From Pedobacter sp. W3I1 (GTDB taxonomy: Bacteria; Bacteroidota; Bacteroidia; Sphingobacteriales; Sphingobacteriaceae), in NCBI RefSeq assembly GCF_030816015.1, contig NZ_JAUSXN010000001.1, positions 1,674,001 through 1,738,000 on the forward strand: DNA of 64,000 nucleotides. The letters run 5' to 3'. Each line of letters starts with the position of its first letter. Within the stretch, counting starts at the first letter, position 1. The notes beneath the pieces are model-generated. The model saw only the letters and a program-made list of their open reading frames with translations. It ran no database searches and was not told where the DNA came from. This document shows positions 34,166 through 43,249 of this stretch, in pieces. Both the position numbers and the translations under genes were made by a program.

Positions 34166-34750
34166 TTAGGTTGCCCAAGATTTTTGACCTGGTTTTAAAG
34201 GTGCGTTGCCGTCATATCGGCCTGGAATAAGCACATATTCGCGTGCTTTGGTGCAACCAATTTCTGAAGAATAATAACCGAGTAGGGTTAAATCTCTTGC
34301 GGTAACAAAAAAGTAAGCTAAATCTTTGTTCTCTTCTGATTTGCTTTCTTTTTGGGCAAGTGCTATTGCTCTTAAATCGATCATTAATTTTTTACGATCG
34401 GCTGGTGTTAAAGTGATGTAGGTTTTTCCGAAATCTTTCATTGATTTAGCCTGAAGATCTTTAAGGCCTTGCGCAAATGAGGTTTGCATTTCAGCAGGGT
34501 AACAATCTTTCATCATCATCGGAATAAACTTCCCTAAACCTGCAGCTTTAGCGCCAGCAGATGATTTGGTCGTCGGGACAATAATATCAGCGAATTCAGC
34601 AAAGATCTTTTCATCTTCGAGTGAATAAAGTACAAAATTCTTTTCGTTTTCCGGGAGCGTAAAACTTTCAAATAAAACGCCCATTGTACTTGCCGAGATT
34701 GCTCCTCCCAGCAAAAATGCAACGTTTTTGAGTGCTTCTCTTCTGTGCAT
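34166..34750 (-). CDS. Gluconate 2-dehydrogenase subunit 3 family protein
   Basis: A 194-residue protein. The N-terminus MHRREALKNVAFLLGGAISA resembles a Tat signal. The rest is helical and matches the subunit-3 family (FADIIVPTTKSSAGAKAAGLGKFI, MMMKDCYPAE). Such subunits pair with GMC dehydrogenases and are often required for their export and activity. It is the first gene of the minus-strand locus; about 280 bases of AT-rich DNA lie upstream and should carry the promoter. Confidence 0.85.
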   Translation of the reverse strand: MHRREALKNVAFLLGGAISASTMGVLFESFTLPENEKNFVLYSLEDEKIFAEFADIIVPTTKSSAGAKAAGLGKFIPMMMKDCYPAEMQTSFAQGLKDLQAKSMKDFGKTYITLTPADRKKLMIDLRAIALAQKESKSEENKDLAYFFVTARDLTLLGYYSSEIGCTKAREYVLIPGRYDGNAPLKPGQKSWAT

Positions 34751-35029
34751 CGTCTTTATGATTTTATATATTGGTTACTTATGTGTTGAATTAGTAATAT
34801 TAGAAAAAATATAACGGAAAGAGTAACTTTTTTAAGTTAAATTATCGGTCTGCAATGTGATTGTTACCGGGTAGAATTATTCTAAATAAATGGTATTTTT
34901 TTGCTTTATTGTGGTTTAAACCATGTTTTCATATCGATTTTACTTGGTGTAAAAAGTACATTTAGTAACGGCGAACATATTATTTACTAATAAATTTAAA
35001 AACGCAGATTTTTTAAGGAGGAAACCGGT

Positions 35030-35935
35030 CTAAAGTAGATTTTTTTTGATGTAATTATAGCTTTCTGTTATACTCTCATAGGGTGATTTTTTAATGATAT
35101 CCTGCTCTGTAAAAATATAATCTACTCCCGCGAGTTTCGACACCGCAAAAATACTTTTGAAATCGATTCTGCCAGAACCCACTTCTACAAAAACTGCTTT
35201 ATCTGTTTTGTCCATATCCTTAACATGGAACATTTTAAAACGGCCCGGATTTTTCCCGAACATATTAACCGGGTTTAAGCCTGCATTTACTGCCCAAAAG
35301 ATATCAAGTTCAAAGCCTACCAGTTTGGCATCAGTTTCATTCAATAAAATATCGTAACCTGTAACACCGTTTCCCTGATCTTTAAATTCGAAGTTGTGGT
35401 TGTGGTAAGCCAATTTTAAACCAGATTTTTGGCAAAGCTCGGCTGCCTGGTTAAACTTTGCGGCCATACGTTTGTAATCATCCAATGTTCCATTGGCTCT
35501 GATATCAGTTGGGAGGGCAGGGATAACAAAATACTGCTGGCCAACGGTAGCCGCAGTTTCGACATGCGATTTTAGCACTTTATCATCGCCTGAGGTTAAA
35601 AACTCTGCTAGGTTGTAATGCCCACTGGGAGAGGTAAGGCTGTTTGCTTTTAATAATGCACTGAAATCTTTGGCTTCTAAACCCCAGAAACCTTTCACTT
35701 CATATTTGCCCGGATAACCATAATAGGTTTCTACCTGGTTATAACCAATTTTGGCTACTTGTTCGATGGTGGCTTTTACATCTGCGGTTAGCTGCTCGCG
35801 TAGAGTAAAAAGACCAATTCCGATTTTTGAAACTTTAGCAGATTGTGCTAAAGCGGTTGTAATTAATGATGGACTTAAAAAGGCTGCTGCACCAGCAAGG
35901 CTTACTTTTTGTAAAAATGTTCTTCTTGTTGTCAT
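35030..35935 (-). CDS. Tat-exported sugar phosphate isomerase/epimerase-like TIM barrel, third paralogue
   Basis: A 301-residue homologue of the tandem pair at 23339-25114, with a twin-arginine signal (TTRRTFLQKVSLAGAAAFL). Shared marks are GLFTLREQL, QVETYYGYPG, LAYHNHNFEF, VGFELDIFWAVNAG and FHVKDMDK. The C-terminal Glu-His-Glu of the other two (FVEHETN) is replaced by FTEQDII, so metal binding may differ. It follows a TonB receptor gene and its terminator and is separated from the main locus by 280 bases. Confidence 0.84.
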   Translation of the reverse strand: MTTRRTFLQKVSLAGAAAFLSPSLITTALAQSAKVSKIGIGLFTLREQLTADVKATIEQVAKIGYNQVETYYGYPGKYEVKGFWGLEAKDFSALLKANSLTSPSGHYNLAEFLTSGDDKVLKSHVETAATVGQQYFVIPALPTDIRANGTLDDYKRMAAKFNQAAELCQKSGLKLAYHNHNFEFKDQGNGVTGYDILLNETDAKLVGFELDIFWAVNAGLNPVNMFGKNPGRFKMFHVKDMDKTDKAVFVEVGSGRIDFKSIFAVSKLAGVDYIFTEQDIIKKSPYESITESYNYIKKNLL

Positions 35936-35952
35936 GATGTTTTAGAATTAAA

Positions 35953-35978
35953 AAAACCGGAGTGTGAGCTCCGGTTTT
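35953..35978 (-). terminator. Terminator between TonB receptor and TIM-barrel gene
   Basis: AAAACCGGAG and CTCCGGTTTT form a perfect 10-bp stem around a 6-base loop, six bases after the receptor stop. It would reduce read-through into the TIM-barrel gene. Confidence 0.78.
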
Positions 35979-35983
35979 ATTTG

Positions 35984-38914
35984 TTAGAATGAATAAGCTA
36001 ATGATCCCCAGAAAGTACGTTGGAGTAATGTTCTGCCAATCATTAATGTGCCAGGGGTTACGGTTGAGAAATCTCTGAACTGATCTCCGCGAACATCGCC
36101 CTCTGTCAACACTTTTGCATTTAACAAGTTGTCTGCCCAAAATCTTATTGAAATCTTTTTAGTAAAATTATATCCTGCTCCAGCTTTCATTACTACATAC
36201 GATGGGAGTTCGTAACTACCACTAGGTGAGGTAAAGCGACTGCCAACATAATTGGCTGCCACATACAGGTTAAAGTTTTTGTAATCGTAGTTGGCACCTA
36301 ACTCCGTATTCAATACAGGTACCCTTTCGGTTCTTTTGCCGGTAAAGCTATATACACGGTCGCCAAATTCGGCTGCTACAGCGGCATTGCCACTTGTATT
36401 TGCTTCGTAATCGGTGTATTTAGAATCTTGGAGTGTTCCGGTTAAGCGCAAACTTAACGGTTTGAATATTTTGTAAGAAACTTCATACTCGGCACTCCAG
36501 GTACGTGTAGAGCCAAAAGCCACCAATGCTTGTGTTCCAGCCGCAGTTGTTGGCACATTAATCGTTAAAGAAACATTTTTAATGGCAGAATAACTTCCTG
36601 ATGCAAAAATAGCCAGATTGTTTTTGGCGTATTTAAAGCCTACTTCGCCTAAATAAACCGGGCGTTTTTTAATGTTTGCACCATTATATCCTGAAGCGTT
36701 ATAATCGCCTATATTAGGTGCGTTATAAGCTTTTGTAGCACGCGCAAACATACTTGCAGTAGTACTTATCTTATAATTTGCGCCAATTGATGCTGCCCAG
36801 TTGGTTAATGTTTCATCATAGCTGGTATAACCCAATATGGTTGGAGTTGCTGGTGCTGCAATATTTACAGTTCCATTTGCATTAAGTGCATAATAAGGTC
36901 TATCGCCCTTAACATTCTGGTTATCAATTCTGGCTCCAATATCTAAACGCCATTTTTCGGATATTTTAATCTCATCGCCTGCATAAGCCGATAACGTTCT
37001 GGTATCGCCAATAAAGGTGTTTTTGGTTTGAATGGTTCTTTCTGCTGTTGTTGGCGATTGCAGGATAATACTTGGATGCTCTTTAAATTCTGTATAGGAC
37101 CTAAATGCATAACGTAAATCATCGCGATTGTATTGATGGATGCCAGCACCAATATTTAAACTATGGTTTTTAATAGTCTTTTTTAAATCCAGGTAATCAA
37201 CAATTTGAACATCGCTGTTAATTTGTCCCTGTGCATTTGATGTAATTACATAATCTCCAGTTACAAACGGCGCAACTGCACCTCCCGGGTAATAGTAAGG
37301 GGTTGCCGCTGTTCTCGCTGTAATTCCGGCAGGGACGGTATAGGTTGAGTTAGTGTGCGTATTTTGATAACGGAAATTGTTCACAATCTGCCAACCACTG
37401 TCGGTTAGGTAGTTGAACTGGAAACCAGCTGATCCCAATTTGGTATGGATACCATCTGTTAAACTAAAATTATGGTTTCCGGTTGAAGGATCGTTATAGC
37501 TCCATTCAGTCTGAACGGGTAGGATCGATTGCGAAGCCATATCATAATCGCGGTAAGTAGTTGGCTTTCCGGTAGCATCATAAGGGTAATAACTGGTTAA
37601 CAAGAACTGAACTTTATCGTTCAGGTATTTTCCGTATACCCTAATAAAGCCTTTGTTGTTCTTAAAGTTAAAAGTCATGTTGCCCTTAATTTGCCCGCCC
37701 TGGTTGGCCGGATTAAAACCCTGATCTACCACACCGTTATCAGTACGGTAAAAACCACCAATGTTATATTTAATCTGATCGTTTATTTTTCCTCCGGTAT
37801 TTCCATCAAAACGGTATAAACCCTGCGAAAAACCTGTGGTAAATTTAAACTGGCCATATGGTTTATCGGCGCCCACATAGCTAATGTTGTTTACCACAGC
37901 GCCTGGTGTATTGGCCTGGATAATGGAGGCATTGCCACCTCTAACCGCTTCGATATTCTGAATGGTTAAATCTGTTTTATAATATTGATCAACAGATGGG
38001 TTGGTGTTGAAACCAGTTGGTAAAAGCGGTAAACCATCTTCCTGTATACCCAGGAAAATATAACCACCCTGTTGCGGAAAGCCTCTTACCCAAACATTTC
38101 CAGGGCCGTCGCCACCTGTACTTTCTACCGTTAAACCCGGTATGGCTTTTAATAAATCGGTACTGTTTAAAGGCGCCCTGTTGGTAATGTCTTTATTGCT
38201 TACCGAGGTTAGCGCTACACTACTTTCTAATTTTTTCTTCGGATTACCACCGGTTACCATCACACTTTCCAGCTGGAGGTTATCTTCTGACAGGCTGATG
38301 CTCAGGTTTTCGTCGGCATTGCCTGGTGATAGGTTTACTTCTTTAGAAATGAAACCTACGTATCTCACCACGAGTACACGACTATCAACAGTAAGGCCTT
38401 TTAAAGCAAAAGCACCATTTTCGTCGGTTGTAGTTCCGATTGATTTTCCTTTAACGGTAATCGATACACCTGGAATGGCATTGCCTTTACTATCGGTTAC
38501 TTTGCCGGTAACAATACCTTCGAAAGCTTTGAGTAGTTCGAGGTTGTTATTTGCGGGAATAGAATAGAGCAGAATCTGATCCTTAACTATCCTATATCCC
38601 ACATCATAACGTTTTAGCGAATTCTCAAGAAAGTATTTAAGCTTTTGGTTAACCACATTAATAGAAACTTTACGGCTGGAATTTATTAACTGTGGACTAT
38701 AAACAAATTTAACATTGGCTAAGTGTTCTGTTTTTTCTATTATGGTTTTAATATCTGTTTGATCGGCTTTAATCGAAATTGATTTATTCAGAAAATCCTG
38801 GGCGTCGACATTTTTGGCAAAAGCACCACAAGTAAAAATTATTATTGCAAGTATTTGGTAAATCGAAACTCTCATTGCATATATCGCCAGCGAAATAAGT
38901 TGATTTTTTTTCAT
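35984..38914 (-). CDS. TonB-dependent receptor with STN signalling domain (FecA-like)
   Basis: A 976-residue outer-membrane receptor. A signal peptide (to about VDAQ, residue 39) is followed by an STN domain (about 45-115, SIKADQTDIKTIIEK), a carboxypeptidase-regulatory-like domain (about 133-210), a plug (about 225-345) and a 22-strand barrel ending in aromatic SLAYSF. The plug resembles siderophore-type receptors (LNSTDLLKAIPGLTV, WVRGFPQQGGYIFL). The STN domain and the upstream sigma/anti-sigma genes indicate cell-surface signalling. No SusD gene is adjacent, so the ligand may be an iron chelate or another small molecule. Confidence 0.9.
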   Translation of the reverse strand: MKKNQLISLAIYAMRVSIYQILAIIIFTCGAFAKNVDAQDFLNKSISIKADQTDIKTIIEKTEHLANVKFVYSPQLINSSRKVSINVVNQKLKYFLENSLKRYDVGYRIVKDQILLYSIPANNNLELLKAFEGIVTGKVTDSKGNAIPGVSITVKGKSIGTTTDENGAFALKGLTVDSRVLVVRYVGFISKEVNLSPGNADENLSISLSEDNLQLESVMVTGGNPKKKLESSVALTSVSNKDITNRAPLNSTDLLKAIPGLTVESTGGDGPGNVWVRGFPQQGGYIFLGIQEDGLPLLPTGFNTNPSVDQYYKTDLTIQNIEAVRGGNASIIQANTPGAVVNNISYVGADKPYGQFKFTTGFSQGLYRFDGNTGGKINDQIKYNIGGFYRTDNGVVDQGFNPANQGGQIKGNMTFNFKNNKGFIRVYGKYLNDKVQFLLTSYYPYDATGKPTTYRDYDMASQSILPVQTEWSYNDPSTGNHNFSLTDGIHTKLGSAGFQFNYLTDSGWQIVNNFRYQNTHTNSTYTVPAGITARTAATPYYYPGGAVAPFVTGDYVITSNAQGQINSDVQIVDYLDLKKTIKNHSLNIGAGIHQYNRDDLRYAFRSYTEFKEHPSIILQSPTTAERTIQTKNTFIGDTRTLSAYAGDEIKISEKWRLDIGARIDNQNVKGDRPYYALNANGTVNIAAPATPTILGYTSYDETLTNWAASIGANYKISTTASMFARATKAYNAPNIGDYNASGYNGANIKKRPVYLGEVGFKYAKNNLAIFASGSYSAIKNVSLTINVPTTAAGTQALVAFGSTRTWSAEYEVSYKIFKPLSLRLTGTLQDSKYTDYEANTSGNAAVAAEFGDRVYSFTGKRTERVPVLNTELGANYDYKNFNLYVAANYVGSRFTSPSGSYELPSYVVMKAGAGYNFTKKISIRFWADNLLNAKVLTEGDVRGDQFRDFSTVTPGTLMIGRTLLQRTFWGSLAYSF

Positions 38915-39108
38915 AAATTTGGTTATTGTTCATTAAATGATTGGATTTATTGGACATAGAAATACCATGAATACATTTCTGATGTATTAACTCGCCGGCA
39001 ATGCCCCACATTGTCGGCTTTGTTTTTTAGAAAAATATTATGGAAAACGGAGCCGCGGTTATGGGCTGTTGGTGTTGTGGTTCTTCTTCATCATGTTTAT
39101 ATATTTGG

Positions 39109-40131
39109 TTAGTTTTTATTGGAAACTATAATACTGGTTCCCTGAATGTAATATTTGCTGGAGATGGTTCCGCAGATCAGATCGAGCTGCTCATATAGCC
39201 CTTTTTTGCTTAAATCTCCGGTAAAAGTATAGGTCGAAATTTGCTCATTATCCATTTTTATCTCTATCCCATAAGCTTCAGATAAGGTTTTGAAAATTTC
39301 CTTAACACTTTCTTCTTTAAAATTATAGCTCAAGCTTGTGGGTATGTTATAAGCTTCGGCCAAGGGAATGGGCTTGTTTACCAACGTTTTATTTAACTTA
39401 TGGTCAACAAAAACGCCCTTTTGGTTTGGTGTAAGCAGTATTGGTTTTGCCAGTTTTGCTTTGGTGAAAGTGAATAGCGAACTTTTTTGATTTTCTTCTA
39501 CCTGAACTTTACCTGTTCTTACTGCAACCTGGGCCGGAAGTTTATCAGTTGATGATTTTACCCAAAAGCTGGTGCCCAAAACACGAACAACCAGTTTTTG
39601 ATTGTACACATAAAATGGGCGCTTGGGATTTTTGCTTACCGAGAAAAATGCACTTCCTTTTAAATAAACCATTCTTTTATTGGTCGCAAAAACCTTAGGG
39701 TAAATAATGTTTGCCTTTGGTTTAAGGGTTACGGTACTTTCATCACTAAGTGATATAACCATACTGCTATCACCCTCGTTTGTTTTGCTGATTAAGTTTA
39801 AACCTTCATTTTCATCAATAAAAGACTGTTCGGCATGGTTGTAACTGGTTAAATATAAACCAGCAATAAAAAATGCAATCATAATAGATGCTGCAATAGC
39901 CAATTTTGGCCAAAGCTTTTTAACTTTTAATGCGTTTGTTGGTTTCTGCGCAATGTTATTGATGCCAAGCCAGGTATTCATCTGCATTTCTTCGAGCACA
40001 CCTGATGATAAATCTTTAAAATTCTGCTTATTTAAGTTATGGTACCATTTATCTACCCAAAGCCTTTCTGCTTCCGTACAATTTCCGTTTTCGTAACGGT
40101 TGAGTAAATCGTAAAATGATTGCTGGTCCAT
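39109..40131 (-). CDS. FecR-family anti-sigma factor
   Basis: A 340-residue single-pass inner-membrane protein. The N-terminal cytoplasmic part (YENGNCTEAERLWVDKWY) is followed by one membrane helix (about 74-92), a FecR domain (LSDESTVTLKPKANIIYP to RVLGTSFWV) and a C-terminal DUF4974 domain (LSYNFKEESVKEIFKTLSEAYGIEI). It relays the signal from the STN domain of the receptor to the ECF sigma factor encoded upstream. Confidence 0.92.
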   Translation of the reverse strand: MDQQSFYDLLNRYENGNCTEAERLWVDKWYHNLNKQNFKDLSSGVLEEMQMNTWLGINNIAQKPTNALKVKKLWPKLAIAASIMIAFFIAGLYLTSYNHAEQSFIDENEGLNLISKTNEGDSSMVISLSDESTVTLKPKANIIYPKVFATNKRMVYLKGSAFFSVSKNPKRPFYVYNQKLVVRVLGTSFWVKSSTDKLPAQVAVRTGKVQVEENQKSSLFTFTKAKLAKPILLTPNQKGVFVDHKLNKTLVNKPIPLAEAYNIPTSLSYNFKEESVKEIFKTLSEAYGIEIKMDNEQISTYTFTGDLSKKGLYEQLDLICGTISSKYYIQGTSIIVSNKN

Positions 40132-40237
40132 AAAAAAGAATATTTGGTCTTATACTATACAAGTAACACAACAGGGGTGAAACCCTAAAGGTGCGAGGGA
40201 TAAAAAGTAAAATAAATTGTAAATGATTGATAATCAG

Positions 40238-40798
40238 TTATAAAAAGATGTAGAAATTTTTGATGTATTCTTTTATCCTTTTAATTGATTGGGTGATATG
40301 ATATTCTACAGCTTTTTCAGAGATATTTAAACCAGCAGAAATATCTTTGGTAGTTTGGTGTTGGTACCGGCTCAGCCTGAAAACCTCTTGTGTTTTTTCT
40401 GGAAGTGAGTTGATCCCTTCTTCAATGATGGAAGATAGATCATGAAGATCGACCAGGTTTGCGGTATCCTGATGATTTTCTGAATAGGTTAGGGTTTGGT
40501 ACTCCATGTACTTGTTTTGCATAACCAAACTCCTGATGTGGTTGATTACACTTAACTTCAAGGCACCGAACAAATAAGCCTGGAGATTATTGATCACTGC
40601 TTCCTGCCGCTTTTCCCAAAGGGAAATAAAGATATTCTGCACCAGCTCTTCCGCAATTACCCTGTCGCCTGTTTTTTTGTAAGCTGCCAATAAAAGCTCA
40701 TTACTATAGGTGAAATATATTTTTTCGTAAGCCTGCTTATCGCCTAGTTTCAGGCGCTTAAGTAAATCTGCAGATTTTTCAGGCTCAGGGTGAGTCAT
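40238..40798 (-). CDS. ECF RNA polymerase sigma factor (FecI-like)
   Basis: A 186-residue sigma factor with region 2 (about 22-90, KIYFTYSNELLLAAYKKTG and AEELVQNIFISLWEKR) and region 4 (about 125-180, LPEKTQEVFRLSRYQHQTTKDI, ISEKAVEYHITQSIKRI). It is the first gene of a sigma, FecR, TonB-receptor series and probably activates the receptor gene when ligand binds. Confidence 0.92.
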   Translation of the reverse strand: MTHPEPEKSADLLKRLKLGDKQAYEKIYFTYSNELLLAAYKKTGDRVIAEELVQNIFISLWEKRQEAVINNLQAYLFGALKLSVINHIRSLVMQNKYMEYQTLTYSENHQDTANLVDLHDLSSIIEEGINSLPEKTQEVFRLSRYQHQTTKDISAGLNISEKAVEYHITQSIKRIKEYIKNFYIFL

Positions 40799-40993
40799 TG
40801 TTATTTGGTTATCCGGTACGCGTGTAGTAAATGTAATAATTTATTTGACTTTCACTTTTAAATGGCTTCAGTTTTAGGCGTTGGAAGATGATAAAGTTCG
40901 AATGTTTTATGCAATTAATCGATTTCGACAATTAATCCAGGTGAAAGTTATACACTAAGTATAAATATTTTATCGCCTTTTATCCCATTTTTT

Positions 40994-41001
40994 TACCTTT
41001 G
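40994..41001 (+). promoter_or_regulatory. Bacteroidota -7 box upstream of the threonine dehydrogenase gene
   Basis: TACCTTTG fits TAnnTTTG and ends 18 bases before the ATG at 41020. A TTG at 40999 that could open the same frame lies inside this box, so the ATG is the start. Confidence 0.6.
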
Positions 41002-41019
41002 CTCAATCTCAAAAAAAAT

Positions 41020-41964
41020 ATGCAAGAAAAAATTGTTGTTTTAGGCTCTAATGGGCAAATTGGTACCGAGCTGGTCACCATGTTACGTAAAATATATGGT
41101 GATGATCATGTTGTGGCATGCGATATACGCAGGCCGGATTATGATATCAAAAACTCTGCACCGTTTGAATTTGTGAATGTGCTTGATAAGGAAATGATCA
41201 ACGGCATTTTTCGTAAATACAAACCAACACAGGTTTACCTTTTAGCGGCTTTATTATCGGCTACTGGCGAGCAAAATCCAAAACTAGCCTGGGATTTAAA
41301 TATGAACGGCTTATTGAATGTTTTAGATTTAGCTTTAGAATATAAAACTGCAAAAGTATATTGGCCAAGTTCTATCGCTGTATTTGGTCCGAATTCGCCA
41401 AAAGATAATACCTCACAATATTGTGTAATGGATCCGAATACCGTTTATGGAATCAGTAAACTGGCAGGTGAGCGCTGGTGCGAATATTATAACCAAAAAT
41501 ATGGATTGGATGTGCGTAGTATCCGTTATCCAGGATTAATTAGCTGGAAGGCTGCGCCGGGTGGTGGCACAACAGATTATGCAATCCACATTTTTCACGA
41601 TGCGTTGAAAAAAGGTAGTTACCAGAGTTTTTTAAATGCGGAAACAGAATTGCCAATGATGTATATGGATGATGCCATTCGCGGAACAATCGAACTGATG
41701 GATGCACCGGCAGATCAGATTTCAGTGCGTAGCAGCTATAATTTTGGCGGGGTAAGTTTTACACCGGAGGTTTTGGCTGCAGAAATCAGAAAACATATTC
41801 CGGATTTTACACTAACTTACAGCCCTAATGATCCTCGTCAGCAAATTGCAAACAGCTGGCCACGTTCTATCGATGATAACTATGCAGCAAAAGATTGGGG
41901 ATGGAAGCCAGAATTCGATTTATCGAAACTGACAGCAGATATGTTAAAAAATTTAAGGAAATAA
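41020..41964 (+). CDS. L-threonine 3-dehydrogenase, extended-SDR type
   Basis: A 314-residue NAD-dependent enzyme of the GalE-like type. The start is the ATG at 41020, because the TTG 21 bases upstream is part of the promoter box. Marks are LGSNGQIG (cofactor loop), WPSSIAVFG, Tyr143 and Lys147 in TVYGISK, and YPGLISWKAAPGGGTTDYA, a hallmark of short-chain-type threonine dehydrogenases. It yields 2-amino-3-ketobutyrate, the substrate of Kbl, encoded near 62.3 kb. Confidence 0.85.
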   Translation: MQEKIVVLGSNGQIGTELVTMLRKIYGDDHVVACDIRRPDYDIKNSAPFEFVNVLDKEMINGIFRKYKPTQVYLLAALLSATGEQNPKLAWDLNMNGLLNVLDLALEYKTAKVYWPSSIAVFGPNSPKDNTSQYCVMDPNTVYGISKLAGERWCEYYNQKYGLDVRSIRYPGLISWKAAPGGGTTDYAIHIFHDALKKGSYQSFLNAETELPMMYMDDAIRGTIELMDAPADQISVRSSYNFGGVSFTPEVLAAEIRKHIPDFTLTYSPNDPRQQIANSWPRSIDDNYAAKDWGWKPEFDLSKLTADMLKNLRK

Positions 41965-42039
41965 TATAAAGGTAGAAGGTTTGAAGGTTGAAGGCTTAAG
42001 GTCTGATATCTCAGATCTTATATCTCAATACTAAAATAA

Positions 42040-42768
42040 ATGGGAAGAGCATTCGAATTTAGAAAAGAGAGAAAATTTAAGCGTTGGGCCAAAATGGCGG
42101 TTCAGTTTACGCGTATTGGTAAAGATATCGTAATGGCGGTTAAGGAATCAGGACCTCATCCGGAAACCAACTCTCGTTTACGTACAGCTATGCAAAATGC
42201 GAAAGCTGTAAACATGCCAAAAGATAGGGTAGAGGCAGCAATTAAGCGTGCATCTGATAAATCGATGGCCAACTATGAAGAAATTGTATACGAAGGTTAT
42301 GCACCACACGGCGTTGCGGTTTTAATTGAAACGGCTACTGATAATACCAACCGTACGGTAGCAAACGTGCGTAGTTATTTTAATAAAACGAATGGTACTT
42401 TAGGAAAAACCGGATCGTTGGACTTTGTTTTTAACCGCAAATCTGTTTTCCGTTTTGTACCTGCTGAAGGTTTAGATCTGGAAGAATTAGAGTTCGAATT
42501 AATTGATGCTGGTTTAGAGGAACTTTATGTTGAGGCTGACGAAGAAGGGAATGATATCGCGGTAGCGCAGGCTGCATTTGAAAACTTTGGTTCTTTGCAA
42601 AAAGCTTTAGAAGAGAAAGGCATCGAGTTAAAAAGTTCAAAATTAGAGCGTATTGCCTTATCTCATCATGAGGTTACAGAAGAGCAAGCTGCTGATGTAT
42701 TAAAATTGATCGATAAGTTAGAGGAAGATGATGATGTGCAGGCGGTTTACCATAATATGGCTGAGTAA
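42040..42768 (+). CDS. YebC/PmpR family protein
   Basis: A 242-residue protein of the widespread YebC family. Marks are MGRAFEFRKERKFKRWAKM, FTRIGKDIVMAVKESG, MPKDRVEAAIKRA, YEGYAPHGVAVLIETATDN and NRTVANVRSYFNK. Members have been described as DNA-binding regulators and, more recently, as translation factors that ease stalling. A clear terminator follows. Cotranscription with the dehydrogenase 75 bases upstream is possible. Confidence 0.92.
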   Translation: MGRAFEFRKERKFKRWAKMAVQFTRIGKDIVMAVKESGPHPETNSRLRTAMQNAKAVNMPKDRVEAAIKRASDKSMANYEEIVYEGYAPHGVAVLIETATDNTNRTVANVRSYFNKTNGTLGKTGSLDFVFNRKSVFRFVPAEGLDLEELEFELIDAGLEELYVEADEEGNDIAVAQAAFENFGSLQKALEEKGIELKSSKLERIALSHHEVTEEQAADVLKLIDKLEEDDDVQAVYHNMAE

Positions 42769-42791
42769 CAACAATTAGAATATTTTACAAG

Positions 42792-42820
42792 AGCTTGAAG
42801 ATTTTTCTTCAGGCTTTTTT
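42792..42820 (+). terminator. Terminator of the yebC-like gene
   Basis: AGCTTGAAGA and TCTTCAGGCT form a 10-bp stem (one G-T pair) with a short T loop and run into seven T residues, 24 bases after the stop. Confidence 0.82.
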
Positions 42821-43249
42821 TGTGGTTTTTGTTTTTTGAAGAGCAAAGCCTGTGCTTAATGGTTGCAGCAGTCCCGCCATCATTTCAAGTCCTCTCCCGA
42901 TGAAGAATCGGGATCCGGGCTTTCCATTTTGTCGGGTCTAGTTTACTTAGGTTTACCCAGGTAAATTAAACCTGACAGCAGCGGGCACGAGCTCCCGATT
43001 TTTTTCAATCGGGGAGAGTAAAGCGGATGGCAGGACTTTCCGAACCGATAAGTACGGAACCCTGCTTTTCTAATTCTTTTACCTAAAAATTGATTTTACA
43101 TTGAAATCTTTTTTAAATTTAGTCGTCCTGCTGAACTTGTTTCAGCATCTATCTAGTAGAGACCCTGAAATAAATTACCTTCGGTGAGCTCGCTAAGGCT
43201 CGGTTCAGGGTGACGATCCGAAAGAAATTAATTCTACGAGGTTAATCTG
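42821..43249. other. Intergenic region of structured repeats, no gene
   Basis: No credible gene lies here. It holds a head-to-head pair of structured elements (42868-43042) and a REP-like stretch near 43125-43220 with CTGAACTTGTTTCAGCATCT and a GACCCTGAAATAAATT piece that recurs near 58207-58222. Confidence 0.55.
42868..43042. ncRNA. Structured intergenic elements, copies 3 and 4, head to head
   Basis: Bases 42979-43042 (plus) carry a CTCCCGATT/AATCGGGGAG hairpin and then AGTAAAGCGGATGGCAGGAC, matching the element at 4641-4715. Bases 42868-42931 carry a related copy on the minus strand (TCCCGAT/ATCGGGA hairpin with GATGGCGGGACT). The two form a large imperfect inverted repeat. Confidence 0.45.

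Noticed and set aside
40999..41019. TTG start for the threonine dehydrogenase
   Set aside because: The TTG is part of the TACCTTTG promoter box, and the ATG at 41020 gives the normal N-terminus.
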